Shown: in pieces, positions 1 through 7,354 of the stretch | Numbering within the stretch: the stretch's first letter is position 1 | How the letters are laid out: the number at the start of each line of letters is the position of its first letter | Assembly: GCF_008386635.1 (NCBI RefSeq) | Contig: NZ_VUOE01000003.1 | Location: 339,940 to 403,939, forward strand | From: Maribacter flavus | GTDB taxonomy: Bacteria > Bacteroidota > Bacteroidia > Flavobacteriales > Flavobacteriaceae | Reading direction: 5' to 3' | DNA length: 64,000 nucleotides | The notes under the pieces: model-generated | Told to the model about the DNA's origin: nothing | The model's database searches: none | Seen by the model: the letters and a program-made list of their open reading frames with translations, nothing else | Position numbers and translations under genes: made by a program

Positions 1-1113
1 AACACTGATACCTATAAGTCCATTTGCCCGTCCCCTTTCATCTAGCAAGGGAATTTTAGATGTCAAAAAGGTCGTTTCGACTCCTTTCTTATCAATACTT
101 ACCATTTCTTCTCCTAGGATAGGCACTAAATCAGACATTACCTTCATATCCTGCTCCGTAAATTTCTTTGCCGTCTCAATATCATAAATGTCGAAATTAT
201 CTTTCCCAATAAGTTCTGATTCATTTTTGGCCCCTAAATAGATGCACTCCGCTTTATTGACCAATATCTTTTTGGAGTTGATATCCTTTACATAGACATT
301 CAATGGAAGATTATCTATTAATGTTCTTAATAGTTTTTCACTTTTCTTGATCTCATTGTTGGCTAATACCTGTTCGTCTATATCTTGGAAGGTTCCGGTG
401 AAACCTATAAGTTTTCCTTTTTCATAGTATGGTTTTCCGGTAGCCAACACCCATTTTTCTTTTCCTGTTGCTGTAATGATCTGTAATTTTAGGCTCCATG
501 CCCTTCCTTTTTCCTGACCTTCAAAAACGGCCATGGAAATAGCATTTCTACTATAACCCTCTTTGTAGAATTGAATACTGGTATCCAATCTGGGGACAAA
601 ACTTGAGGGTACTTCATGGATTGCCTTTGTAGTATCGCACCAAGTTATTTCGTCCTTTTCAATATCGTACTCCCATCTACCGGTTTTGGAAATTTCTGAA
701 TGTTGCTTTAACTGTACTTTTGTTTTTCTTAATTCTCGTTCATTTTCTACGGCATCAGTTACATCGTTCATCTGAATGATAGCGCCAATAATATTCTCAT
801 TCTCATCATACCAGCAAGTGTTGGACCACTTGTACCACTTAACTTGATTGGATATATCTGTATATTTTTGAATTCCAATGGGACTACATTTTCCTTCAAA
901 GCACCCCATCAATACCTTCTTCCATTTAGAATTTAGTTCAGAAAAAACGCTAAAAAGACTATCACCTATGGTACTGGTGCTTTTCTCTCCAAAAGTAAAA
1001 AGCCAATTGTCCGAAGCATGGATGATATTAAAATCCGTATCAACAAATACTGTTAGTGTAGGTAGTTGCTTTATTAAATACGAAGTAGATTGAATCTTAA
1101 GGTCCTTCAACAT
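1..1113 (-). CDS. PAS-domain signalling protein, N-terminal part (cut by window edge)
   Basis: An open frame of 371 codons runs from an ATG at 1113 to the left edge of the window with no stop, so the C-terminus is missing. The visible part holds three PAS-like segments: about residues 12-118, 135-250 (ending in GFTGTFQDIDEQ, a PAC-type end) and 258-371 (start LLRTLIDNLPLNVYVKD, end PLLDERGRANGLIGIS). No signal peptide or membrane helix is visible, so it is probably cytoplasmic. In this family such PAS arrays usually precede a histidine kinase or a GGDEF/response module. The output domain lies outside the window, so 'sensor kinase' is only an inference. It is transcribed away from coaD, with its own -7 element. 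Confidence 0.85.
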   Translation of the reverse strand, partial: MLKDLKIQSTSYLIKQLPTLTVFVDTDFNIIHASDNWLFTFGEKSTSTIGDSLFSVFSELNSKWKKVLMGCFEGKCSPIGIQKYTDISNQVKWYKWSNTCWYDENENIIGAIIQMNDVTDAVENERELRKTKVQLKQHSEISKTGRWEYDIEKDEITWCDTTKAIHEVPSSFVPRLDTSIQFYKEGYSRNAISMAVFEGQEKGRAWSLKLQIITATGKEKWVLATGKPYYEKGKLIGFTGTFQDIDEQVLANNEIKKSEKLLRTLIDNLPLNVYVKDINSKKILVNKAECIYLGAKNESELIGKDNFDIYDIETAKKFTEQDMKVMSDLVPILGEEMVSIDKKGVETTFLTSKIPLLDERGRANGLIGISV

Positions 1114-1128
1114 ATATGTAATTTCTTA

Positions 1129-1136
1129 CAAAAATA
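1129..1136 (-). promoter_or_regulatory. candidate -7 element for the PAS protein
   Basis: The minus strand reads TATTTTTG, a full match to the Bacteroidota -7 consensus TAnnTTTG, ending 15 bases before the ATG at 1113. No convincing -33 TTTG was seen at the usual distance. Confidence 0.45.
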
Positions 1137-1281
1137 TCGGTTGATGTTAAATGTATTTTATAAATGTTGTGAACATATGAAATTTTGTGGTATTTTCTTA
1201 CAATTGAAAAAATTTAAAGGGATTTGTGGCTTGATTCCAAAATTTTTTTAGAAGAGACAGCAATGGACTAAGTGTCAAACT

Positions 1282-1740
1282 TTATTTTGAAACCTTAACA
1301 GAATCAGGGACTAGGCCGGTATAATCTCCCCCGTTCCTGATTACATCCCGCACGATGGATGAGCTGATATAGGATTTTCCGGAAGAGGTTAGCAGGAATA
1401 CGGTCTCAATTTCGGAAAGTTTCCGATTGGTGTGCGCAATGGCCTTTTCGAACTCAAAATCTGCCGGATTTCTTAGACCTCTTAAAATAAAACCTGCATT
1501 TACTTTTTTACAAAAATCCACGGTTAGGCCTTCATAGGTCAAAACCTTTATTTTAGGTTCGTTCACGAAGGCCTTTTCAATGAAGGTAACCCGCTCTTCG
1601 AGGGTGAACATGTACTTTTTTTCGGCATTCTTTCCAATGGCTATAATAAGTTCATCAAACAACGTGATGCCACGCATGATGATGTCATGATGGCCTAGTG
1701 TAAGTGGGTCAAAAGATCCTGGAAAAATTGCGCGCCTCAT
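1282..1740 (-). CDS. coaD: pantetheine-phosphate adenylyltransferase
   Basis: The 152-residue protein matches the usual length of PPAT, which adenylates 4'-phosphopantetheine to dephospho-CoA in coenzyme A synthesis. The nucleotidyltransferase signature is at the N-terminus (PGSFDPLTLGH, residues 7-17, with the TLGH form of the HxGH motif). The second conserved motif SSSIVRDV is near residue 125. The GLRNPADFEFE stretch is typical of PPAT. It is the second gene after ddl on the minus strand (129-base spacer). Cotranscription is possible, since no clear promoter or terminator separates them. Confidence 0.96.
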   Translation of the reverse strand: MRRAIFPGSFDPLTLGHHDIIMRGITLFDELIIAIGKNAEKKYMFTLEERVTFIEKAFVNEPKIKVLTYEGLTVDFCKKVNAGFILRGLRNPADFEFEKAIAHTNRKLSEIETVFLLTSSGKSYISSSIVRDVIRNGGDYTGLVPDSVKVSK

Positions 1741-1869
1741 AAAATGGAACTAAGATTGATTTTAAAAATACTCATTTTATTGCCTCCGCCAAAGGTTTCA
1801 AGACCCAGGAGTTTATCCTAAAACTAAAATAGTTTTCAGCCTAAGCCAACGGACTTGCCCTGAAACAGC

Positions 1870-2844
1870 TTATCCTAAAACCTCATTGATGGCATTTTCA
1901 AAAAGAGCTGAAAGGGATATTCCCGCTTTGACGGCCTGTTGTGGCAGAATACTCTCCGTGGTAAGACCGGGTGTGGTATTTACTTCCAAGAGATACGGTT
2001 CATCTCCGATAAAAATAAATTCGCTTCTTGAGAATCCTTTCATTTTCAAAACCTCATAGATTTTTTTTGCCAATTTTGATACATTCGCCTCCTGTGTTTC
2101 TGAAATTCTTGCGGGTGTTATTTCCTGCGATTTACCTTCATATTTTGCCTCGTAGTCAAAAAAATCGTTTTCTGAGATAATCTCGGTAACCGGAAGTACC
2201 TTAGTCTTTCCCTGATATTTGATAACCCCTACGGATACCTCAGTGCCACTCAAAAAGCCTTCAATGATTATTTCATCGTCCTCCTCATAGGCCACTTCAA
2301 TCGCTTTTTTCAATTCTTCCTTTTTGTAAACCTTTGAGATTCCATAGCTACTACCGGATTTATTTGCCTTTACAAAACAGGGAAGCTTTACTTTTTCAAT
2401 GATCTCATACTCATTCACGGCGTCGCCTTTGTTCAAATAAAAGGATGGGGCGCATTTAATGCCATACGGCTTTAAAACACTCAATAAATCCCTCTTGTTA
2501 AAGGTAAGTGCCGATTGGTAAAAATCGCAGGAGGTCTGTGGTATATCCAACAGTTCAAAATAGGCTTGCAAGAGTCCGTTTTCTCCTGGTGAACCATGGA
2601 TGGCATTGAAAACACAATCAAAATTCACTTTATTACCGTTTATTTCGATGGAAAAATCGTGTCTGTTTACCGGGGTTTCTTCATTTTTTTCATCCACATA
2701 CACCCATTTATCCTTGAATATATGAATGGGAAAACAGTTGAATTTTTCCTTGTCCAAATAACCGTAGACCACGTTGCCGCTCTTCAAGGAAATCTTGTAT
2801 TCACTTGAATACCCGCCCATAATAATCGCTATATTTTTCTTCAT
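1870..2844 (-). CDS. ddl: D-alanine--D-alanine ligase
   Basis: This 324-residue ATP-grasp enzyme joins two D-alanines for peptidoglycan precursors in the cytoplasm. The N-terminal IIMGGYSSEYKISLKSG, the substrate-loop region NKSGSSYGISKV, the EGFLSGTEVSVGVI strand and the Mg-binding end FIFIGDEPYLLEVNTTPG are all characteristic. The usual NTxPG motif reads NTTPG. It is divergent from the PASTA/rluD pair, an arrangement linking envelope genes. The 3' end (GTTTTAGGATAA) is repeated 57 bases downstream in the spacer to coaD. Confidence 0.96.
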   Translation of the reverse strand: MKKNIAIIMGGYSSEYKISLKSGNVVYGYLDKEKFNCFPIHIFKDKWVYVDEKNEETPVNRHDFSIEINGNKVNFDCVFNAIHGSPGENGLLQAYFELLDIPQTSCDFYQSALTFNKRDLLSVLKPYGIKCAPSFYLNKGDAVNEYEIIEKVKLPCFVKANKSGSSYGISKVYKKEELKKAIEVAYEEDDEIIIEGFLSGTEVSVGVIKYQGKTKVLPVTEIISENDFFDYEAKYEGKSQEITPARISETQEANVSKLAKKIYEVLKMKGFSRSEFIFIGDEPYLLEVNTTPGLTTESILPQQAVKAGISLSALFENAINEVLG

Positions 2845-2968
2845 GGATTAAATAGAAGTTTAGGCTACAAAGATGGATTATTCCCGTAAAAGAAAAAAGA
2901 CCAGTATGCCGGCGAGTGCCAATTATTTATCGAAAAATGATGTACCCTATTTGTAAAACGGCATTTAC

Positions 2969-2976
2969 TATATTTG
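2969..2976 (+). promoter_or_regulatory. candidate -7 element for the PASTA/rluD pair
   Basis: TATATTTG matches TAnnTTTG and lies 17 bases before the ATG at 2994. A TTTG at 2950-2953 is only 15 bases upstream, shorter than the usual spacer, so the -33 box is uncertain. Confidence 0.45.
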
Positions 2977-2993
2977 TACCAATTTAAAAATAC

Positions 2994-3581
2994 ATGAGAA
3001 ATTTTTTAAGGTTTTTAAAGAGCAAAACTTTCCTGATACAAATAGGCCTCGCCTTAGGTATCATGTTGATACTGATCTTTTTGGTTTTAAGATGGCTTAA
3101 CAGTACCACCAACCATGGGGAATTTGTAGAAGTACCGGATTTTTCAAAACTATCGGTAATGGAAATGCGCCAAAAAGTGGAAAGTGCCGGTTTGCGCTAT
3201 GAAGTTGTGGACTCGGCCAATTATAATCCAGATTATCCAAGATTTTCGATTATTGAGCAAAATCCATCCGCTGGCACCAAGGTCAAAAGCAATAGAAAGA
3301 TATACTTTACGGTAAATCCGTCCGGATATAAAAAGGTGACCGTGCCCAAAATTATCCAAGTAACCAAGCGAAACGCATCGTCCATGTTAAAAGCCGTTGG
3401 TCTGGATGTCCAACGTGTAACCTATATAGACCAATTGGGAAAGGATATGGTCTACTACATAAAATATAAGGGAAAGGATATCAAGCCAGGGGATAAGCTG
3501 CCCAAAACCTCTAAAATTGAGTTGATTTGCGGTAACGGCAACGTGCCAGGCAGTGTTGTCATTCAGGAAGATCCGGAATAA
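2994..3581 (+). CDS. membrane-anchored PASTA-domain protein
   Basis: The protein has 195 residues. A short basic N-terminus and one membrane helix (about residues 13-32) are followed by an outward-facing part with two PASTA-like domains: about residues 44-110 (VPDFSKLSVMEMRQKVESAG, ending NPSAGTKVKSNRKIYFTVN) and 114-183 (VPKIIQVTKRNASSMLKAVG). PASTA domains bind peptidoglycan fragments or muropeptides in Ser/Thr kinases and PBPs. There is no kinase or transpeptidase domain here, so this is a stand-alone envelope protein of unknown exact role. Two bases separate its stop from rluD, so the two are cotranscribed. Confidence 0.85.
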   Translation: MRNFLRFLKSKTFLIQIGLALGIMLILIFLVLRWLNSTTNHGEFVEVPDFSKLSVMEMRQKVESAGLRYEVVDSANYNPDYPRFSIIEQNPSAGTKVKSNRKIYFTVNPSGYKKVTVPKIIQVTKRNASSMLKAVGLDVQRVTYIDQLGKDMVYYIKYKGKDIKPGDKLPKTSKIELICGNGNVPGSVVIQEDPE

Positions 3582-3583
3582 TT

Positions 3584-4612
3584 ATGACTTCAATAGTAAA
3601 TTCGGAGCAAGAGGATAACGACGATCTTTTTGAGCATTACAAGTTTGTAGCCTCCAAGGGACAAGATCCATTGAGGGTGGATAAATTCTTGATGAACTTT
3701 GTTGAAAACGCCACTCGAAACAAGATACAGCAAGCCGCCAAGGACGGCCATGTTTGGGTAAACGATGCCATTGTAAAAAGTAACTATAAGGTAAAAGCAG
3801 GGGATGAGGTAAAGGTACTTTTTGAACATCCGCCCCATGAATTTTTATTGGTGCCGGAAAATATTCCCTTGGATATTGTCTATGAGGACGATATCCTTTT
3901 GGTGGTGAACAAGCCCGCGGGCATGGTGGTACATCCCGGGCATGGGAATTATTCCGGTACGCTCATAAATGCTCTGATCTATCATTTTGAATATTTACCT
4001 ACCAACAGCAGTGAACGACCGGGATTGGTTCATAGGATCGACAAGGACACTTCGGGGTTATTGGTAATCGCCAAGACCGAAACGGCAATGGCCCATTTGG
4101 CAAAACAGTTTTTTGACAAGACTTCTGAGCGTGAATACATCGCATTGGTATGGGGAAATGTGGAGGATGATGAAGGAACGATTCGTGGAAATATTGGCAG
4201 GAATCCCAAAAACCGACTCCAGATGCACGTTTTTTCTGATGGATCTGATGGCAAGGAGGCAATCACCCACTATAAGGTGTTGGAACGTCTTGGCTATGTA
4301 ACCTTGGTATCCTGCAAATTGGAGACCGGTAGGACCCATCAAATAAGGGTCCATATGAAGTACATAGGCCATACCCTCTTTAACGACGAGCGCTACGGGG
4401 GCGACAAAATCATGAAAGGGACCACCTTTACCAAGTATAAACAGTTTGTAGAAAATGCCTTTAAGGTTTTACCCAGACAGGCACTACATGCCAAAACATT
4501 GGGATTTGTCCATCCGGCGACGGGCCAGCAAATGCGCTTTGATTCCGTTATCCCTGAGGATATGCAGACGTGCATAGAAAAGTGGCGCAGCTACGCTAAA
4601 TCCGGTTTATAG
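3584..4612 (+). CDS. rluD: RluA-family 23S rRNA pseudouridine synthase (RluD type)
   Basis: The 342-residue protein has an N-terminal S4 RNA-binding segment (about residues 29-85) and an RluA catalytic domain. HRIDKDTSGLLVIAKT at residues 150-165 carries the catalytic aspartate (D153). GRTHQIRVH and HPGHG further support the family. RluD modifies helix 69 of 23S rRNA, but assignment to RluD rather than RluA/C rests on length, the S4 domain and best overall resemblance. It follows the PASTA gene with a 2-base gap. Confidence 0.92.
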   Translation: MTSIVNSEQEDNDDLFEHYKFVASKGQDPLRVDKFLMNFVENATRNKIQQAAKDGHVWVNDAIVKSNYKVKAGDEVKVLFEHPPHEFLLVPENIPLDIVYEDDILLVVNKPAGMVVHPGHGNYSGTLINALIYHFEYLPTNSSERPGLVHRIDKDTSGLLVIAKTETAMAHLAKQFFDKTSEREYIALVWGNVEDDEGTIRGNIGRNPKNRLQMHVFSDGSDGKEAITHYKVLERLGYVTLVSCKLETGRTHQIRVHMKYIGHTLFNDERYGGDKIMKGTTFTKYKQFVENAFKVLPRQALHAKTLGFVHPATGQQMRFDSVIPEDMQTCIEKWRSYAKSGL

Positions 4613-4628
4613 AATAAGTCGATAGGAC

Positions 4629-4746
4629 TATCAAAACTCTTTTTTGATATCGGTTTTTGAACGGACAAAAATCACATATTTTTGAAGCTGAGAAATTGAT
4701 GTTTGCCATCGGAAATAACAGAAACAAATGAAACCCTCATCGAGGG
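4629..4746 (+). other. spacer rluD-yaaA with two small hairpins
   Basis: The 209-base spacer has no gene. It contains an AT-rich inverted repeat, TATCAAAA (4629-4636) with TTTTGATA (4642-4649), and a compact hairpin, CCCTC-atc-GAGGG (4734-4746), followed by ATTTGTTG. Neither has a clean U-tract. One may act as a weak terminator for rluD. Confidence 0.3.
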
Positions 4747-4786
4747 ATTTGTTGTAGAAAGTAAAATACCTACACATAATTAAGTG

Positions 4787-4816
4787 TTTGAAAATCAATT
4801 TATTTACCTAATTTTA
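4787..4816 (+). promoter_or_regulatory. candidate promoter of yaaA
   Basis: TTTG (4787-4790), an 18-base spacer and TAATTTTA (4809-4816, one mismatch to TAnnTTTG) lie directly before the ATG at 4822. The predicted transcript would have almost no 5' leader. Confidence 0.45.
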
Positions 4817-4821
4817 AACTT

Positions 4822-5583
4822 ATGAAGATAGTAATATCTCCTGCAAAATCACTGGATTTTGAAAGTACCTTGCCTACCGATAGATTTTCCCAACCCTATT
4901 TTTTGAAGCAAGCCCAGCAGCTGAATAAAGTGCTGGCCAAGAAAAAACCTAAGGTCCTGTCAGAATTGATGTCAATTTCCGATAATCTGGCCCAATTGAA
5001 CTGGGAGCGCAATCAAAATTTTTCCGTTCCCTTCACCAAAGAAAATGCTAGGCCGGCAATATATGCCTTCAATGGTGATGTGTATCAAGGGCTGGATGCG
5101 TATACCATCCAGGAAGAAAAACTTGATGACCTACAGAATACCCTGCGCATATTATCCGGACTCTATGGTATTCTCAAACCCCTCGATTTAATTCAGCCGT
5201 ACCGATTGGAAATGGGTACCTCCTTAAAAGTAGGTAGTAAAAAGAACCTCTATGATTTTTGGAAAAAGGAGGTTACGGAACACTTGAACAATGAATTGGA
5301 AGAGGGGGAGCTGTTCGTGAACCTGGCCAGCAACGAGTATTTTAGCGTCCTGGATACCAAGAAATTAAATGTTCCCGTAATCAGTCCCGTATTTAAGGAT
5401 TGGAAAAACGATAAATTAAAGGTGATAAGCTTCTTTGCCAAAAAAGCCCGTGGTTCCATGGTGCGTTATATTTTGGACTCCAAGGCATCGACTCTGGAAG
5501 ATATCAAAGGATTCGATTTGGATGATTATCAATTCAGTCAGGAACATACAGTTAAGGAAAGCGAACCTGTCTTTATCCGCTAA
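4822..5583 (+). CDS. yaaA: peroxide stress protein YaaA (DUF328)
   Basis: The 253-residue protein begins [15 protein letters not shown] and contains [17 protein letters not shown] and [13 protein letters not shown] ([14 protein letters not shown]) segments typical of the YaaA family. In E. coli YaaA is induced by peroxide and limits free iron and oxidative DNA damage. It is probably cytoplasmic (no signal peptide). It stands as a single gene between rluD and a lipoprotein gene. Confidence 0.93.
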   Translation: MKIVISPAKSLDFESTLPTDRFSQPYFLKQAQQLNKVLAKKKPKVLSELMSISDNLAQLNWERNQNFSVPFTKENARPAIYAFNGDVYQGLDAYTIQEEKLDDLQNTLRILSGLYGILKPLDLIQPYRLEMGTSLKVGSKKNLYDFWKKEVTEHLNNELEEGELFVNLASNEYFSVLDTKKLNVPVISPVFKDWKNDKLKVISFFAKKARGSMVRYILDSKASTLEDIKGFDLDDYQFSQEHTVKESEPVFIR

Positions 5584-5639
5584 TAATATATTTTCCTTCT
5601 TATCGTTCTGCTAGTATAGTTTATTCTTACTCTAAAAAA

Positions 5640-6005
5640 ATGAAAAGAATCCTACTGGTTTTCGCTCTATTTTCCGCAGTCCTTTTATCATGTACCGATC
5701 GCGACGATGATGTGAACAAGGTAAACATCCGTATAAAGAACGATACGGATTTCAATTTCAGCGAAGTCAGGGTGACCGAAAAGGATACGATTTACGAAAA
5801 TGTACTGGCAGGTGAATTCTCAGAATATTATCCTTTTGATTCGGCTCCGGAAGAAATGGGCTTGACCATTGTGTCAGATTCAGCAACTTTCGAATATACC
5901 CCTAGGGTTCTCATTATAGATTCATTGCCAGTAGGCTTTTATACCTACGAATTGGGTCTTGATGATGAAAACCAAATTGATTTTAACTTTAGGATAGACT
6001 ATTAA
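5640..6005 (+). CDS. small putative lipoprotein
   Basis: The 121-residue protein begins with a lipoprotein signal peptide, MKRILLVFALFSAVLLSC, with the lipobox ending at Cys18. Acidic residues (TDRDDD) follow directly, as in many exported Bacteroidota lipoproteins. The rest is a predicted beta-rich domain (VNIRIKNDTDFNFSEVRV) of unknown function. It is convergent with the THX gene, with only two bases between the stop codons. Confidence 0.8.
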   Translation: MKRILLVFALFSAVLLSCTDRDDDVNKVNIRIKNDTDFNFSEVRVTEKDTIYENVLAGEFSEYYPFDSAPEEMGLTIVSDSATFEYTPRVLIIDSLPVGFYTYELGLDDENQIDFNFRIDY

Positions 6006-6007
6006 AC

Positions 6008-6136
6008 CTATTTCTTCTTCCCGACTTTAATTTTCTCCTCAACGGAGGGTTTTCTCTTTATTTTTCTAGGTCTTCTTGCCCCGTATGAATTATTGGCAAT
6101 TTTTCCGCGCTTTGTTTTTTTGTCCCCTTTTCCCAT
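6008..6136 (-). CDS. 30S ribosomal protein THX (Thx)
   Basis: This small gene encodes 42 residues, starting MGKGDKKTKRGKIANNSYG and continuing with RRPRKIKRKP and a Lys-rich end. The MGxGDKKTxxGKI start and the SYGxxRPRK segment are the hallmark of the small basic ribosomal protein THX found in Bacteroidota and Thermus, where it sits in the 30S head. The ATG at 6136 is the only suitable start. Two adjacent perfect inverted repeats occupy the region just upstream of its start. Confidence 0.9.
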   Translation of the reverse strand: MGKGDKKTKRGKIANNSYGARRPRKIKRKPSVEEKIKVGKKK

Positions 6137-6151
6137 ATCATTTTCGTTTTT

Positions 6152-6205
6152 ATTGGCAAAGCCAATGGGTATTGTACCCTGATGTTTAACTCAAGATTAA
6201 AAGTA
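6152..6205 (-). promoter_or_regulatory. THX 5' leader with twin hairpins and possible -7 element
   Basis: Two perfect inverted repeats lie back to back: ATTGGC-aaa-GCCAAT (6152-6166) and GGGTA-ttg-TACCC (6167-6179). On the minus strand a possible -7 element TACTTTTA (6198-6205, one mismatch) would start transcription near 6192. That would place both hairpins inside a leader of roughly 55 nt before the THX start. Function is inferred only from position. Confidence 0.35.
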
Positions 6206-6360
6206 CGTTTCCATCGAACGCCTTGCGGACGTGCTCCAAGGAACTTTACTTATTTATAAAATTTAAAACTCCTGTTGTGCTTCCACGCACATGGATGCCT
6301 AGCTCCAAATGTTTTTGGTCGCTTAAACCAGAAATGGTATTACTTCCTAAAGTTACAAAA

Positions 6361-6391
6361 TTGGAGTTAAACGCCTATTTCAATAGATTTG
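6361..6391 (+). promoter_or_regulatory. promoter of the UDG-like gene
   Basis: TTG (6361-6363), a 20-base spacer and TAGATTTG (6384-6391, full match to TAnnTTTG) form a good Bacteroidota promoter. The expected transcription start is near 6397, about 20 bases before the TTG at 6418. This rules against the ATG at 6223 as the start of the gene. Confidence 0.55.
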
Positions 6392-6417
6392 GTTTCCTAA
6401 TCTCAATATCCAATAGT

Positions 6418-7077
6418 TTGTTTCTGCATACACATCCCTATGAACCTTTTCTTTTTGAAGGCGTAAAAAAATTGATCGTTGGTACCCTACCGCCACCAAG
6501 ATTCACTATAGGAGCCCTAAAGGATGGCGATGTGAATTTCTGTTATGGAAGCAGGGACGGCCAGTTATGGCCTATTTTGAACGAAATCTTTAAACTGGAC
6601 CTACTTTTTGAAACCTCTAATAGGGCTATTGTGCAACGAAAGGAATTTTTGATCAGGAACAGAATAGGGATTTGTGATATTGTTGCATCGGCGGAACGTG
6701 AAAAAGTAGATGCTTCTGATTTGGGAATGCAAAATATCAAACTTAGAAACCTTCTCTTTTATTTGGAAAAATACCCTACCGTGGAAACATTGCTATTCAC
6801 GGGGGGCAACAGTAAGAACGGCCCGGAGTACTTTTTTAGAAAACACTTGAAGGACCATGGATTGCAATTGAAGGTGAAATCGAATGAAGTTCCAAGGATA
6901 CATGAATTTGTGCATCCTAAAACCAACAATGCAATTAAAACGGTATCCTTGATCGCACCATCCGGCGCTGCAAATCGCGCAGTGGGCAGTATTCCAGAAT
7001 ACAAAGAAATGAAAGCGGCCAACCCCAATTTTAATACGGTAGAATTTAGGGTGCTCCAGTACGCCAAACATTTCTAA
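6418..7077 (+). CDS. uracil-DNA glycosylase-like protein
   Basis: From the TTG at 6418 the protein is 219 residues and begins MFLHTHPYEPF. It contains LIVGTLPPPRF, FCYGSRDGQLWPIL and LLFTGGNS, features of the UDG superfamily (Mug-like / DUF4918-like clade), which removes damaged or mismatched uracil from DNA. The frame is open further upstream to an ATG at 6223, but those 65 codons encode no recognisable sequence and lie before the promoter at 6361-6391. I therefore prefer the TTG start. The exact substrate is unknown. Confidence 0.72.
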   Translation: MFLHTHPYEPFLFEGVKKLIVGTLPPPRFTIGALKDGDVNFCYGSRDGQLWPILNEIFKLDLLFETSNRAIVQRKEFLIRNRIGICDIVASAEREKVDASDLGMQNIKLRNLLFYLEKYPTVETLLFTGGNSKNGPEYFFRKHLKDHGLQLKVKSNEVPRIHEFVHPKTNNAIKTVSLIAPSGAANRAVGSIPEYKEMKAANPNFNTVEFRVLQYAKHF

Positions 7078-7090
7078 ACCCTTAAAACTA

Positions 7091-7123
7091 AAAAGAGCCT
7101 TGCTTTTGCGGCAAGACTCTTTT
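7091..7123 (+). terminator. rho-independent terminator after the UDG-like gene
   Basis: AAAAGAG-c-CTTGC (7091-7103) pairs with GCAAG-a-CTCTTT (7111-7122) around a 7-base loop. The structure has A-rich and T-rich flanks and lies 14 bases after the stop codon. Confidence 0.75.
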
Positions 7124-7354
7124 ACGAGAACACTATATGAAAATGAAAAAATTATTTACTTGATTACGATGTAAAATTAAGTCGGTTTTTTGGCTTGGAT
7201 TAATTATTGTTGTCAAAACTGTTGTTTTTGTGGTGAAGGAAATCTATTTTGTTATTTAAGCATTTTCGTGCTTTCAATTTCCATAGAATATCGATCTTTA
7301 TGGATGTAGGAAGGAGGGAAGGCAGTCTTATTAATTGAAAAAATTATTTGAAAT

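Noticed and set aside
7306..7316. Strong AAGGAGGG upstream of ppc as a ribosome site
   Set aside because: It is about 38 bases from the ATG, and an in-frame TGA lies between, so it cannot serve an upstream ppc start.
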